From positions 7,016,861 to 7,080,860 of the forward strand of contig OX381716.1 in assembly GCA_947462335.1 (NCBI GenBank): a stretch of DNA of 64,000 nucleotides, read 5' to 3'. This stretch comes from Harmothoe impar (Eukaryota; Annelida; Polychaeta; Phyllodocida; Polynoidae). The stretch's first letter is position 1, and every line of letters starts with the position of its first letter. A program made the translations under genes and the position numbers. Below the pieces are notes generated by a model. That model made no database searches, was not told the DNA's origin, and saw only the letters and a list, made by a program, of their open reading frames with translations. This document shows, piece after piece, positions 51,101 through 60,359 of the stretch.

Positions 51101-53606
51101 CCAAGTACCGGTAGGTGGTCTCTGTAGTAGTAACTGCCGGCTGCATCCACCATACTAAGGTCCCCTTATACACTGTTATACTACATGTATAGTGTATACT
51201 ATTGTTAGTTATACTGTAGCCTATACTCACCAAGTACCGGTAGGTGGTCCCTGTAGTAGTAACTGCCGGCTGCATCCACCACGTACTTCAGGTCCACCTT
51301 CCCCTTGTGGCCGAGTCTGTAGACGTTGGTGGCGCCCGTGGACCACGTCACGTTGGCCACGCTGCGCCCTGACTCGTTGTCCCAGCCTCGGATGTCGACC
51401 ACCCGGCCCGGCTTACCCTCCCCGCCTGCAACATGAGTTATCCATAATAAAGCGGGGAATCACATGGTGGCAAAATGTTATGTAAATTCTCCGGTATAAG
51501 TCTAACTCGCGTATAAGCCACCCTCTAGCTTTTCAGAATCATATAGGCCTAACAGAGGATCTGACTTGCGTACTAGCGGTGGTTTCTATGCGAGAATTAA
51601 ATTATCGCATGTATTAAAGCTGCATAAATTATTGCATATATTAAAGCTGTGTAAATTATCGCATATACTAAAGCTGCGGTTTGTGTGACTCAGCTTTAAT
51701 TTGATACCGAACATGAATATATACAGTGTGGCTTATACAAGGGTTAATTAGAAGTGCCGTAAAACCTAACTTAAGCGGCTTATACGCGAGGTTTTACGGT
51801 ATATTACAGTGCTGAATTAGCAATTTTCAGACCCCTCCCTGTGTCTTGTAGGATGTCACAGTTAGGGCTGCGGCTTATACACCAGTATTTACAGTAATAT
51901 GTACCACATTATTCACCATACAGGGTGTAATTAGCGGTGTGAGAGGGCCCCCTGGGAGCCGCTCCCGGGCGGGGGGGGGGTTTAACCCTGTAAGGACGCC
52001 ATGTTGCCTTAACGTGATGCACCCGCACATTGGTGGCGAGTTACTCGCCAACACTACATTGGGTTGGTATGTGCATCAACGCAGCCCTCTCGAGTTACTC
52101 ACCAGGGCTGAATTCATGTATCGTGATGACAAAGAGTATAGCATATTAAAGCACTATGTGGTCCTTAAAGGGTTGATATTACCATCGAGATGTCTACGTA
52201 CACAAGGCAGCAGTACCCTGTTACATTATGTATACCTAATGACTTCTGGTAATTAGTATGACGTCAGTCACTGGAGGTCAGCTTGAAACACATATTTTCC
52301 TAGCCGTGTAAATTCCCGTGTATAACCCGCACCTCGTGTATAACCCTGACATTGAGAGAATCTTATAACCTGCATCTGGGGTCTGAAAATCGTCATTTTT
52401 GTATTGTACTATACTTACAAAACCCTCGTATTACCCACACCTATACTTTGTGAATAGTATATAACCTGCACTGACCTCGAGTGACTGACGTCATGCTAAT
52501 TAACAGGACTCATTCAGCATATATAATGTAACGGGGCACTGCTGCCTTCTGTATGTATACATCCCTGTCAACAATGGTGATACCAACACTTTGAGGAGGG
52601 CATGGTGACCTTTTCCCCTTTGTTCCCTTTCTGTCCCGTGGTGCACTCACCGTCTTGGTTTCCCCAGTCCCAGTCAGGACCTCGTATCACCTTGGCTCCT
52701 GTAAAGATGCCACGCATCTGGATCTTAGCCGCCCCAGCTCGCTTTCCTACACGCACTCTGTAAGGTAAAAACAGACTGTAATCAGTCAGTCCCTATACAC
52801 ACTTTGTACAAACATGGTTCATGTAGTTATTCACGTTCCTACACGCACTCTGTACAATGTAACATCATCACTCGTTATTTCTCAAATGTGACATTCTCTA
52901 CAGTTAAATATATTTGTGATGCAGAGACAGATCAACCTTAATGATCTTTCAAAAAAGTAATCCTTGGAAATAAGAATAACTTTTACTCTGTAAAAAATGC
53001 CCTGAATACACTGACAATTCCTTCAACATTTACTACCGTAAAACCCCGGCTTTAAGGCGGATTTTATTTGGTGTTTTTTTTCTCTACAAGACGGATTTTT
53101 TCCTAGAATGAGGGGGTCGTCTTAAAGATGGGGTTTTTATATAATAGATAATAGTGAAATCGATTTTCAAACGTTTATTGTACAAGACAGATTTTTTTCT
53201 AAAGTTGGGGGGTTGTCTTAAAGCTAGGGTTTTACGGTACCTTAGATCCACCCACTGCCTCAGACCAGAGGAATATGCCATAATATATTCAGACTCTGGG
53301 TAATTTTGCTTGCTCGCTTTCATTCGCATTTCCAAATCTGAGGAAGTGAGGGCTGTATTTCCTAATGAAACTTTTTGATATTCTCAAATGACTTTTTGTG
53401 CCAACTTAGAAAGTACAAGTCTGATGCTGCTTACCCAGTAGATGAGGCGGTCTCGAAGCGGAGGAAGCTGTGGCTGAGGTCGTGTTTGTCGGCCATGTAA
53501 CACAACAGACACAGGTCGAAGTCGAAGCACTTGGCGCACTTCCATCGTATCCCCTGTACACCCTGCGTCTTACAGCCGTCACAGATAATGTTAGGGTGCT
53601 TCACAC
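38949..53606 (-). CDS. MIB2: MIB2-type E3 ubiquitin ligase, 16 exons, 5' end missing
   Basis: Mind bomb ligases ubiquitinate Notch ligands such as Delta and promote their endocytosis in the signalling cell. Sixteen GT-AG exons were placed by splice sites and all phases join: 53435-53606, 52651-52757, 51231-51425, 49978-50117, 49094-49204, 48408-48512, 47742-47916, 45306-45439, 44824-44972, 44420-44576, 43577-43731, 42786-42912, 41741-41950, 41119-41294, 40206-40474, 38949-39178. They total 869 codons plus stop. Domain order is ZZ, MIB/HERC2, two MIB repeats, ankyrin repeats, RING, RING. Two RINGs (rather than three) and strong similarity of the ZZ and MIB segments point to MIB2 rather than MIB1. 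The N-terminal exon(s) with the first MIB/HERC2 domain were not found; they lie upstream, perhaps beyond the window. Introns are crowded with minisatellites. Confidence 0.93.
39330..39790 (-). repeat. Degenerate repeat in the last MIB2 intron
   Basis: Phrases like AATTGCATAGGCACCAATGG recur about every 24 bp with many changes. A similar phrase appears near 46110-46165. Confidence 0.6.
40206..40474 (-). CDS. MIB2: MIB2 exon: Pro/Thr linker and first RING
   Basis: Acceptor TTTCAG, donor GTAAGT. A Pro/Thr/Ala-rich linker ([19 protein letters not shown]) leads to RING 1, [22 protein letters not shown]...[11 protein letters not shown], with all eight metal ligands present. Confidence 0.93.
41119..41294 (-). 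CDS. MIB2: MIB2 exon: last ankyrin repeat
   Basis: Acceptor TTGTAG, donor GTACCC. It encodes [20 protein letters not shown] and TPLDLV, an ankyrin repeat in which CFLCQQGA occupies the helix-2 position, as in the family. Confidence 0.9.
41741..41950 (-). CDS. MIB2: MIB2 exon: ankyrin repeats
   Basis: Acceptor ATACCAG, donor GTAAGT. It encodes [21 protein letters not shown] and [12 protein letters not shown], two ankyrin units; 70 codons in phase 0 at both ends. Confidence 0.92.
42786..42912 (-). CDS. MIB2: MIB2 exon: ankyrin repeat
   Basis: Acceptor CTCACAG, donor CAC|GTGAGT. It contains [20 protein letters not shown], a textbook ankyrin helix pair. Confidence 0.92.
43041..43240 (+). repeat. 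23-bp minisatellite in a MIB2 intron
   Basis: CAAAAATCATTTATTGCCCT followed by TCA repeats about eight times. Plus-strand frames across it are repeat products. Confidence 0.85.
43577..43731 (-). CDS. MIB2: MIB2 exon: ankyrin repeats
   Basis: Acceptor GTTTCAG, donor CA|GTGAGT. It contains [20 protein letters not shown] and [15 protein letters not shown]. Confidence 0.92.
43915..44419 (-). repeat. Minisatellite that matches the donor edge of the adjacent MIB2 exon
   Basis: Some thirty units of GACTCCCCTGTATG with optional ACTCATGCT fill this stretch. On the minus strand they read CATACAG-GGGAGTC. The exon to the right ends CATACAG|GTGAGTC, so the units differ from the real exon-intron border mainly by a T-to-G change. 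A few units (about 43950 and 44003) keep the intact GTGAGT. Confidence 0.85.
44420..44576 (-). CDS. MIB2: MIB2 exon: ankyrin repeat
   Basis: Acceptor GGTTACAG, donor CAG|GTGAGT. It contains [20 protein letters not shown] and [18 protein letters not shown]. Confidence 0.93.
44824..44972 (-). CDS. MIB2: MIB2 exon: ankyrin repeat
   Basis: Acceptor CCCACCAG, donor GG|GTAAG. It contains [20 protein letters not shown] and [14 protein letters not shown]. Confidence 0.93.
45306..45439 (-). CDS. MIB2: MIB2 exon: linker and first ankyrin repeat
   Basis: Acceptor TATTCCAG, donor AAG|GTAAGC. It contains [10 protein letters not shown] and [21 protein letters not shown] copy of its first 33 bp with acceptor lies in the upstream intron at 45505-45549. 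Confidence 0.92.
45505..45549 (-). repeat. Duplicated acceptor edge of the neighbouring MIB2 exon
   Basis: CCAGCAGCTGCTCTAATAAC and the following GCTGTCAGCGCTGCTGGAA repeat the real exon edge at 45406-45444, 99 bp away, including CTTCCAG before the copy. Confidence 0.9.
46180..46700 (+). repeat. 129-bp tandem repeat with paired CCATCTTGG sites
   Basis: AATCTGAGCCTG or its variant occurs at 46210, 46339, 46468 and 46597, a constant 129-bp period. Each unit has GGCCATCTTGGCAGCCATCT, containing two reverse YY1-like cores. Because 129 is a multiple of 3, plus-strand frames stay open across it, but they look like repeat by-products. Confidence 0.85.
46703..47060 (+). repeat. Polypurine tract, about 360 bp
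   Basis: One strand is almost only A and G (GGGAGGAGGAGGGGGCAGA-like). Many G runs could support triplex or quadruplex structure. The minus-strand Pro/Leu/Ser frames here are artefacts of the composition. Confidence 0.85.
47742..47916 (-). CDS. MIB2: MIB2 exon: second half of MIB repeat 2
   Basis: Acceptor CTAACAG, donor GTAGGA (weak). It contains [20 protein letters not shown] and GGATWTFNP, matching the end of the second MIB repeat. The donor edge TTCCTACTTGTGGAG is repeated in introns at 45724 and 47673. Confidence 0.92.
48408..48512 (-). CDS. MIB2: MIB2 exon: first half of MIB repeat 2
   Basis: Acceptor TATACCAG, donor GGCC|GTCAGT. It contains [11 protein letters not shown] and [14 protein letters not shown]; 35 codons in phase 0. 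Partial copies of its acceptor edge follow in the upstream intron at 48571-48835. Confidence 0.92.
48571..48835 (-). repeat. Diverged copies of the acceptor edge of a MIB2 exon
   Basis: GAGAACTGGTG-type phrases near 48593, 48700, 48763 and 48803, partly with CTGCACGTAGTC before them and CTGGTATAAAGAC after them, repeat the edge of the exon at 48408-48512. Confidence 0.75.
49094..49204 (-). CDS. MIB2: MIB2 exon: second half of MIB repeat 1
   Basis: Acceptor GTTACAG, donor AAG|GTAACA. It encodes [20 protein letters not shown] and [11 protein letters not shown], close to vertebrate MIB2. Confidence 0.93.
49978..50117 (-). CDS. MIB2: MIB2 exon: first half of MIB repeat 1
   Basis: Acceptor GTTATAG, donor GAG|GTGAGTG. 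It contains [20 protein letters not shown] and [12 protein letters not shown], the hallmark of MIB repeats. Confidence 0.93.
50490..51230 (-). repeat. Five tandem copies of the donor edge of a MIB2 exon
   Basis: ACTCACCAAGTACCGGTAGG followed by TGGTC(C/T)CTGTAGTAGTA recurs at about 50493, 50634, 50783, 50975 and 51096, besides the real exon at 51226. Four copies keep the full donor CTTG|GTGAGT; the copy near 50634 has lost it. Spacing ranges from 120 to 192 bp. Confidence 0.92.
51231..51425 (-). CDS. MIB2: MIB2 exon: most of MIB/HERC2 domain 2
   Basis: Acceptor TGTTGCAG, donor CTTG|GTGAGT. It contains [34 protein letters not shown] and [11 protein letters not shown], nearly the vertebrate MIB2 pattern. 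Confidence 0.95.
51478..51900. mobile_element. Degraded TACCGTA-family elements, partly nested
   Basis: The right end GCGAGGTTTTACGGTA (to 51801) and several TATACGCGAG or CGTATAAGCC phrases are visible; the left end near 51478 has decayed. A further fragment lies to 51898. Confidence 0.5.
52304..52505. mobile_element. Degraded TACCGTA-family fragment
   Basis: GTAAATTCCCGTGTATAACC at the left and repeated GTGTATAACCC phrases are typical of this family; terminal bases are lost. Confidence 0.4.
52651..52757 (-). CDS. MIB2: MIB2 exon: start of MIB/HERC2 domain 2
   Basis: Acceptor CTTACAG, donor GACG|GTGAGT. It encodes [20 protein letters not shown] then DG, the conserved opening of the second MIB/HERC2 domain. 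Confidence 0.95.
53034..53239. mobile_element. MITE of the TACCGTA family, 206 bp
   Basis: Ends TACCGTAAAACCCCGGCTTT and the reverse complement TACCGTAAAACCCTAGCTTT form long inverted repeats. The right half recurs in inverse orientation at 58637-58752. Confidence 0.75.
53435..53606 (-). CDS. MIB2: MIB2 exon: ZZ zinc finger
   Basis: Acceptor ACTTCCAG, donor TGG|GTAAGC. The ZZ finger reads [40 protein letters not shown], with all Cys/His ligands. It begins with two bases completing a Gly codon, so a phase-1 exon must precede it. Confidence 0.95.
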
Positions 53607-53959
53607 CTGGAAGTATAGGTGTCACATGGTGTCATTATAGGTGTCACATGGTGTCAGTATAGGTGTCACATGGTGTCAGTATAGGTGTCACATAATATAA
53701 ACATAGCAGCCACCACGCGCATGAAGGTGAATTCATATGTAATCAATGCATAGTGTAAGTATATAATCTGTGATATGGTGTAAAGATAGTGTTTATGTAA
53801 ATAGAGCTGTCAGAAATAAGTTTGAAGCTCCCTCTCATTGTGTATATCAGTGTCTCTACATCTATCTGTCTGTTTCTGTCTCCATGTCTGTCTGTCCTGT
53901 CTGTCCCTATATGTCTCTCCCTGTCTCGTCCAACCAGTCAGACACTGTATAAAGCTGAC

Positions 53960-54185
53960 TACCGTAAAACCTCACGTATAAGCCTAACTCGTGTATTAGC
54001 CACACCCGGACTTTGGCAAGATCATATAAGCTGCACTGGCGATCTGATTATGGCGAATTTAGCTCTGTACCATAGCAGCAAAAACTCTCGTATAATCCGC
54101 ACCCTGACTTAGGGCTGATCCTATAAGCCGGACTTGCGATCTGACTCGCATATTAGCCACGGGTTATACGCGAGGTTTTACGGTA
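53960..54185. mobile_element. MITE of the TACCGTA family, 226 bp
   Basis: Ends TACCGTAAAACCTCACGTAT and the reverse complement TACCGTAAAACCTCGCGTAT are inverted repeats; GCGTATAAGCC-like phrases recur inside. Confidence 0.75.
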
Positions 54186-55720
54186 GCAGTTATTGCAGTA
54201 GACCTGTCTGGCTGCCCCCACCCAGGCCTGTAGCAGGCGGTAATGGCTACAGTGTACAATGAACTCACACAGCCACACCAATTTAATCCCACACCAATGG
54301 TCCCCATTCCATTTTGATATTTTAATCTGCTTTTTGTTTGAGATTGCTTCTATCTATTAATTTCAACGTGGCAGTAATGGGTTTCGTGCCATGTCTGAAT
54401 TCATTATGGGAGTGTTTACCCGTGTGGGTCTATATATCATGATACATAGAGTGGAGCTTTCACCAGCTAGAGCCATCCCCAGTCCTCTGCCTCTACTGGG
54501 TGATGGGGGGGGGGGGGGGGGGTGACAAACAAATCAGAATATGCCCTCAGAAATGGCCGTAGTGACTGTCTAGTAGCATATATGTCCCTTCATTCTGTTC
54601 AAAAGTAGATCCTAGTTCTAAGGGTCGTCCAGAGGTTCCTGTTCTAAGGGTCTTTGTTAAAAAGGGTCCTGGTTCAGAGGGCCCTGTTTTAATGGCCCTG
54701 GTCCCTGGGCCCTGGATTAGTGGACACAAGTTCTCAGGGCCCTGTCTCAGGACGCCCCTCTTCTAGGGGCCGAGCTAAGTTCCAAGGGTGTCTTTAAAGG
54801 GTCCTAGTTCTGAGGGTCCCTCTTTTAAGGGCCCTTATTTTATAGAACAACATCATGCTCAGTGCTACTTCTTTTTTCGAGTCTCTGTATAGGGCAAACA
54901 TACAAGTAAACATGCCCAGATGAAAGGACCAGCAGACTACTTGTACATCCAGAGGAGTTTATCACTGCCCTTACAGCCAGGATATGACATACATGTGGCC
55001 ACCATTGTGAACACAAACAGCGAACCCACATTTCTCACAGACAGCAAACAAGGGAGTATTTTGTCACCCACTGCCCACATAACATGGATATAGAACTCAC
55101 AGCTCTGACTTATTGAACTCTCTCAGCACCACCTGGCTGGGACCATTGTCTTTTATCAAAGATCCCGTAGCGCCCAGTCAGGAGTCAAATGTATTTAGTC
55201 ACGCCACGGCTTGTAACAAAATGAGGGACCATCAGATTTTTTGCATGAAAATTTTTGAAATATTTCTATTATTTCCATACAACTCTAAGCATAGATTGAT
55301 TGAATCCTTCAATACTGTGGAATAATTGCTCACACACATTGAAATTAGAGAAAGGGGAAAAAAGAAAAGAAAAGATTTCGGACCGAGTTACCAGAAACAC
55401 TTGTTTGGCCCCACAGTACATTGGTACAACCATTCATGCCTGTTTGCCCATGTTCCTCTTGCCCCATTCTCCTTTTTATTGACTGTTTATTCACTGTCTT
55501 TTGCCAACTCTGCCCCAACCCGGCTGTTACCCCTACACCCCATGTTGTGTTTTGGAAGCTGATCCTCCTGAACCAATATAAACAGGGCCGGGTCCCCACG
55601 TGACAGGCCTACTGCTACTACTCACAGTGGAGTACATGCAGCATCTGGAGGCTGGGTGCTGGGGGAAAACAGGCCCTATCTGTAGTAGGGCCATACCCGG
55701 GGTCCATCCTGCCATGCTGC
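54186..55720. other. Noncoding stretch with G run and degenerate GGGCCC-rich repeats
   Basis: A run of about 22 G occurs near 54507. From 54600 to 54850 phrases like TTCTAAGGGTC and GGGCCCTG recur irregularly. No gene is supported. Confidence 0.45.
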
Positions 55721-57607
55721 CTACTGCCATCAGTAGTCATAGCAACACTAAATACCACATAGTGCCATCAGTAGTCATAGCAACACTAAATGCTGCCTAC
55801 TGCCATCAGTAGTCATAGCAACACTAAATGCTGCCTACTGCCATCTGTAGTCATAGCAACACTAAATACCACATAGTGCCATCAGTAGTCATAGCAACAC
55901 TAAATGCTGCCTACTGCCATCAGTAGTCATAGCAACACTAAATACCACATAGTGCCATCAGTAGTCATAGCAACACTAAATGCTGCCTACTGCCATCAGT
56001 AGTCATAGCAACACTAAATGCTGCCTACTGCCATCTGTAGTCATAGCAACACTAAATGCTGCCTACTGCCATCTGTAGTCATAGCAACACTAAATGCTGC
56101 CTACTGCCATATGTAGTCATAGCAACACTAAATGCTGCCTACTGCCATCTGTAGTCATAGCAACACTAAATGCTGCCTACTGCCATCAGTAGTCATAGCA
56201 ACACTAAATGCTGCCTACTGCCATCTGTAGTCATAGCAACACTAAATGCTGCCTACTGCCATCTGTAGTCATAGCAACACTAAATGCTGCCTACTGCCAT
56301 CTGTAGTCATAGCAACACTAAATGCTGCCTACTGCCATCTGTAGTCATAGCAACACTAAATGCTGCCTTCTGCCATCTGTAGTCATAGCAACACTAAATG
56401 CTGCCTACTGCCATCAGTAGTCATAGCAACACTAAATGCTGCCTACTGCCATCTGTAGTCATAGCAACACTAAATGCTGCCTACTGCCATCTGTAGTCAT
56501 AGCAACACTAAATGCTGCCTACTGCCATCAGTAGTCATAGCAACACTAAATGCTGCCTACTGCCATCTGTAGTCATAGCAACACTAAATGCTGCCTACTG
56601 CCATCAGTAGTCATAGCAACACTAAATGCTGCTTACTGCCATCTGTAGTCATAGCAACACTAAATACCACATAGTGCCATCTGTAGTCATAGCAACACTA
56701 AATGCTGCCTAGTGCCATCAGTAGTCATAGCAACACTAAATGCTGCCTACTGCCATCAGTAGTCATAGCAACACTAAATGCTGCCTACTGCCATCTGTAG
56801 TCATAGCAACACTAAATACCACATAGTGCCATCTGTAGTCATAGCAACACTAAATGCTGCCTACTGCCATCAGTAGTCATAGCAACACTAAATACCACAT
56901 AGTGCCATCAGTAGTCATAGCAACACTAAATGCTGCCTACTGCCATCAGTAGTCATAGCAACACTAAATGCTGCCTACTGCCATCTGTAGTCATAGCAAC
57001 ACTAAATACCACATAGTGCCATCTGAAGTCATAGCAACACTAAATGCTGCCTAGTGCCATCAGTAGTCATAGCAACACTAAATACCACATAGTGCCATCT
57101 GTAGTCATAGCAACACTAAATGGTGCCTACTGCCATCTGTAGTCATAGCAACACTAAATGCTGCCTACTGCCATCAGTAGTCATAGCAACACTAAATACC
57201 ACATAGTGCCATCAGTAGTCATAGCAACACTAAATGCTGCCTAGTGCCATCAGTAGTCATAGCAACACTAAATACCACATAGTGCCATCTGTAGTCATAG
57301 CAACACTAAATGGTGCCTACTGCCATCTGTAGTCATAGCAACACTAAATGCTGCCTACTGCCATATGTAGTCATAGCAACACTAAATGCTGCCTACTGCC
57401 ATATGTAGTCATAGCAACACTAAATGGTGCCTAGTGCCATCTGTAGTCATAGCAACACTAAATGCTGCCTTCTGCCATCTGTAGTCATAGCAACACTAAA
57501 TGCTGCCTACTGCCATCTGTAGTCATAGCAACACTAAATGATGCCTACTGCCATCTGTAGTCATAGCAACACTAAATGCTACCTAGTGCCATCTGTAGTC
57601 ATAGCAA
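55721..57607 (+). repeat. Satellite of 38-bp units, about 49 copies
   Basis: The unit is TGCTGCCTACTGCCATCAGT followed by AGTCATAGCAACACTAAA. Two unit types are mixed: one has GCTGCCTACTG, the other ACCACATAGTG. A CAGTAG/CTGTAG variation also occurs; the CAGTAG form makes a CTACTG-CCAT-CAGTAG hairpin. The constant half TAGTCATAGCAACACTAAA barely varies. Confidence 0.95.
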
Positions 57608-58399
57608 GGGTCTTTTCGAAGAAATTAGCTGAAATTCCTGGATTACCAGCATGTTTAAAATGCAATATAAAGACTCTTTGGCCACATTCCCAGAACCAGA
57701 CTGTCTTGATTAGGCGCCGGGGGTAGAAGGGTGACCAATTAAATAGCTTCTGGGGCACCTATATATGCGACGATACAGTACTTTCCTGTCAGCTGTCAGT
57801 GTGAAGGCTGAAGGTGCTGCTGGTGACAGTTTGCTGCTGGTACCTCGTTCCATCACTACTTTCAGCTTTTCTATACCAAAGTGGTGGTGTAGCCACCTGG
57901 TGGTGCCGCCAGGCACCACCAGCACGAGGCATATGATGTTTGCACTTTGCCAGAAGTCAGTACGGGCGCCGCCATCTTAGATTAAGGAGTCAGAATACAA
58001 ATTTATGCGTGATAACAATAATATATCAACTTTTGATCCTGCACAATGCTAAATTGATGTATTGTAATTATGCAACTAATATAGACTGTTTACAGATGAA
58101 TATTAACAGTCTTCAGGAAAACATGCGCGACAGTGGCAATGTCCTCCTAAGATGCCACCGGTCTAGCAGATTAATAAGGCCAAAAAAAAAGAAGGTTTGT
58201 TTCAGGTCACCCCACCGACCCTATCAAAACAGGGCCGACCCTACGTTTATTTTATGCAATTTTGAAGAGAATTTCATATTTTTACCCATTTTGGCTCAAT
58301 TTTAGGGTCTTTGGAGAGGCTGGGTAGTGTGTCGAGCCACATTTTGGGCATTTCTGAACTAAATCAATTTAATTGGGCTTCTAAAACTGAAATATGTTT
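57608..58399. other. Noncoding stretch
   Basis: Short frames at 57765-57980 and 57940-58305 have no splice or family support. A GCCGCCATCTTAG phrase lies near 57970. Confidence 0.4.
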
Positions 58400-58615
58400 G
58401 TCAATAAACTGTTTAAAACTGCTGATTCTGATTTGGCCATAAATAATAACAAATATAGCCCCCCTCTCTTTTAATGGACAATACTGTTTTATATTTAAAA
58501 TGCATGAATCATCAGATATGTCTGTATCCGGTCCTTTAAAAATGCAGCCGGTCCTCCAACATTGAAAATCTGCAGGACCAAATGCCCTGTGGAATGACAA
58601 GGTTTTTCCAACAAC
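58400..58615 (+). repeat. Dispersed repeat, copy 2
   Basis: This has the same order of phrases as 32000-32240, in the same orientation. Confidence 0.65.
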
Positions 58616-58636
58616 TCTATTAATTGATCAAGTACA

Positions 58637-58752
58637 TACCGTAAAACCCCGGCTTTAAGACGACCCCAGCTTTAAGACGACCCCCCAACTTTGGAAAAAA
58701 AATCTGTCTTGTACAAAAAACGTTTGAAAATCGATTTAACTATTATCTATTA
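58637..58752. mobile_element. Half element of the TACCGTA family
   Basis: It is the reverse complement of the right half of the element at 53034-53239, starting TACCGTAAAACCCCGGCTTT. A second, unrelated TTCGCGCATT repeat follows directly. Confidence 0.7.
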
Positions 58753-59330
58753 CTGTAAACGTACATATTTTCGCGCATTAATATTTTCGCGCATTGACTA
58801 CAAAGTGCACTTTCACATGTATTTAAATTCGCGCATTTTGCAGTATAGTGGTTGTATGCCTATACTGGATAAATATTCGCTTTTTTTTGGTCATTACAGG
58901 CCGTTGGCTCCCGGGCCAGTGCTAGTGTCCACCTGGAGCGGTGTGACTGGACGCGGGATGTAGCAGGGGTAGACACTTTTCCAGCTGTGGGCTTCCCGGG
59001 CCCGCAGCTCCAGGAAATTACGGGCCTGTACCTAGACTCATGCGCCCAGGATCAAAATAATGCTTTATTTAAAGAGTAAACATAACTTTCAGGTTGATCT
59101 ATGATAATTTAGAGCCAATATAACCGATTCAGACACATTCATCTCTAGACACAACAGACACAATATATTACACGATTATAGTTGTCACGAAAAATGTTTT
59201 GTAATATCGTGCAAACATTCCTGTGGGCCACCGGGCAAATGGGAAGGCTATTCTGCAGAAAACTACGGGCCCAGACCCAAAACTGTGGGCCATTGGCTCC
59301 CGGCCCAGCATTAGTGTCTACCCCTGATGT

Positions 59331-59427
59331 AGTGTAGAGGCTCACCGGTCAGGGCTAGTGTTTACCTGGAGTGCTGTGACTGGAGGAGAGATGTAGTGTA
59401 GAGTAGTGTAGAGGCTCACCGGTCAGG
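59331..59427 (-). repeat. Duplicated donor edge of the orphan exon
   Basis: AGTGTAGAGGCTCACCGGTC then AGG occurs at 59331 and 59405, 74 bp apart; the right copy spans the donor of the exon at 59420-59545. Confidence 0.8.
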
Positions 59428-59545
59428 ACTCCATGTAGAGGAGGATTATCAGGTAATGGTGTGTCCTCCAGTATCCTCCTGTTGTAGGTGTTGTGGACAA
59501 CAACCAGCTCCAGGCAGCGGTCGGTGCACGGCGGGTAGGGTAGAG
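59420..59545 (-). CDS. Orphan candidate exon, phase-compatible with MIB2
   Basis: Acceptor CCCACCCCAG and donor ACCG|GTGAGC bound 126 bp, encoding YPPCTDRCLELVVVHNTYNR then RILEDTPLPDNPPLHGVLT. It needs two bases before it and leaves one base after it, the phase the MIB2 ZZ exon requires. The protein does not resemble the first MIB/HERC2 domain, so it is either an unrelated gene or a lineage-specific MIB2 5' exon. Confidence 0.35.
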
Positions 59546-60359
59546 CTGGGGTGGGAGGCAGGGGTAGGGAGACAGTCACCCCTACTACTACTGCCACTAC
59601 TACCACCCCATTACACCCCCACCCACCCTATACAAGACCCAGAGTACTGGTCCACACTCCACTCTGACTCTAGGTGGAGGGACAGCATGTGTTGAAGCTA
59701 CACCCAGCTTTAACCCAGGTCTGTGTGTGGGGCGGGGTGTGGCGTAGAGCTTGTAGGAGGAGTGGGTGTATGGTATAGCTTGTAGGAGTGGGTGCATCCC
59801 CTGTTGCAGTGCTGTCTGGAGGCTTCCACCCACAGTAAGCCCACACAGGGACCCTCCAGCAGTACCCGCGATACACGACCTATACAACTGTATTGACGAG
59901 TCCCTATGGACGGGGTAGAGGGGCCCAGGTCATCTAGCTATAGGCTAATAGTCTCCTGCCATGTTTGAATAAGGCAATACATACATGGTAACAGACATAC
60001 CAATATTGGGGCAGTGACTCTGGTGCAAAGGGTGGATGGGCATGGGGATGTATGGGGATGTATGGGGATGTGACTTTGTGGGTAGAGCATCTAGACCTGT
60101 AAGGACCACATGGCACTTTAATGCAAGATGCCCTTTCTGTGCAGGATGCAGGCCTGTATTTATGCATCATGCTGACCTTTCGGGAGTCTATCAACCCCAC
60201 AGGCTTGGCATGACAACTTGCCAGTGCTGCGTTAATGCATCATGACGTTAATGGCTGTAATGCATTAGAGCACCTAATGGTGCAGTATGGCCACTGTTCT
60301 CCGTTGCAGGGTCTGGCCGGCTAGGGCCATAATGGTACAGGAAAACATTACTGGGGTAC
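59546..60359. other. Noncoding stretch
   Basis: No supported exon. TGTATGGGGATG repeats a few times near 60046. Confidence 0.4.
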
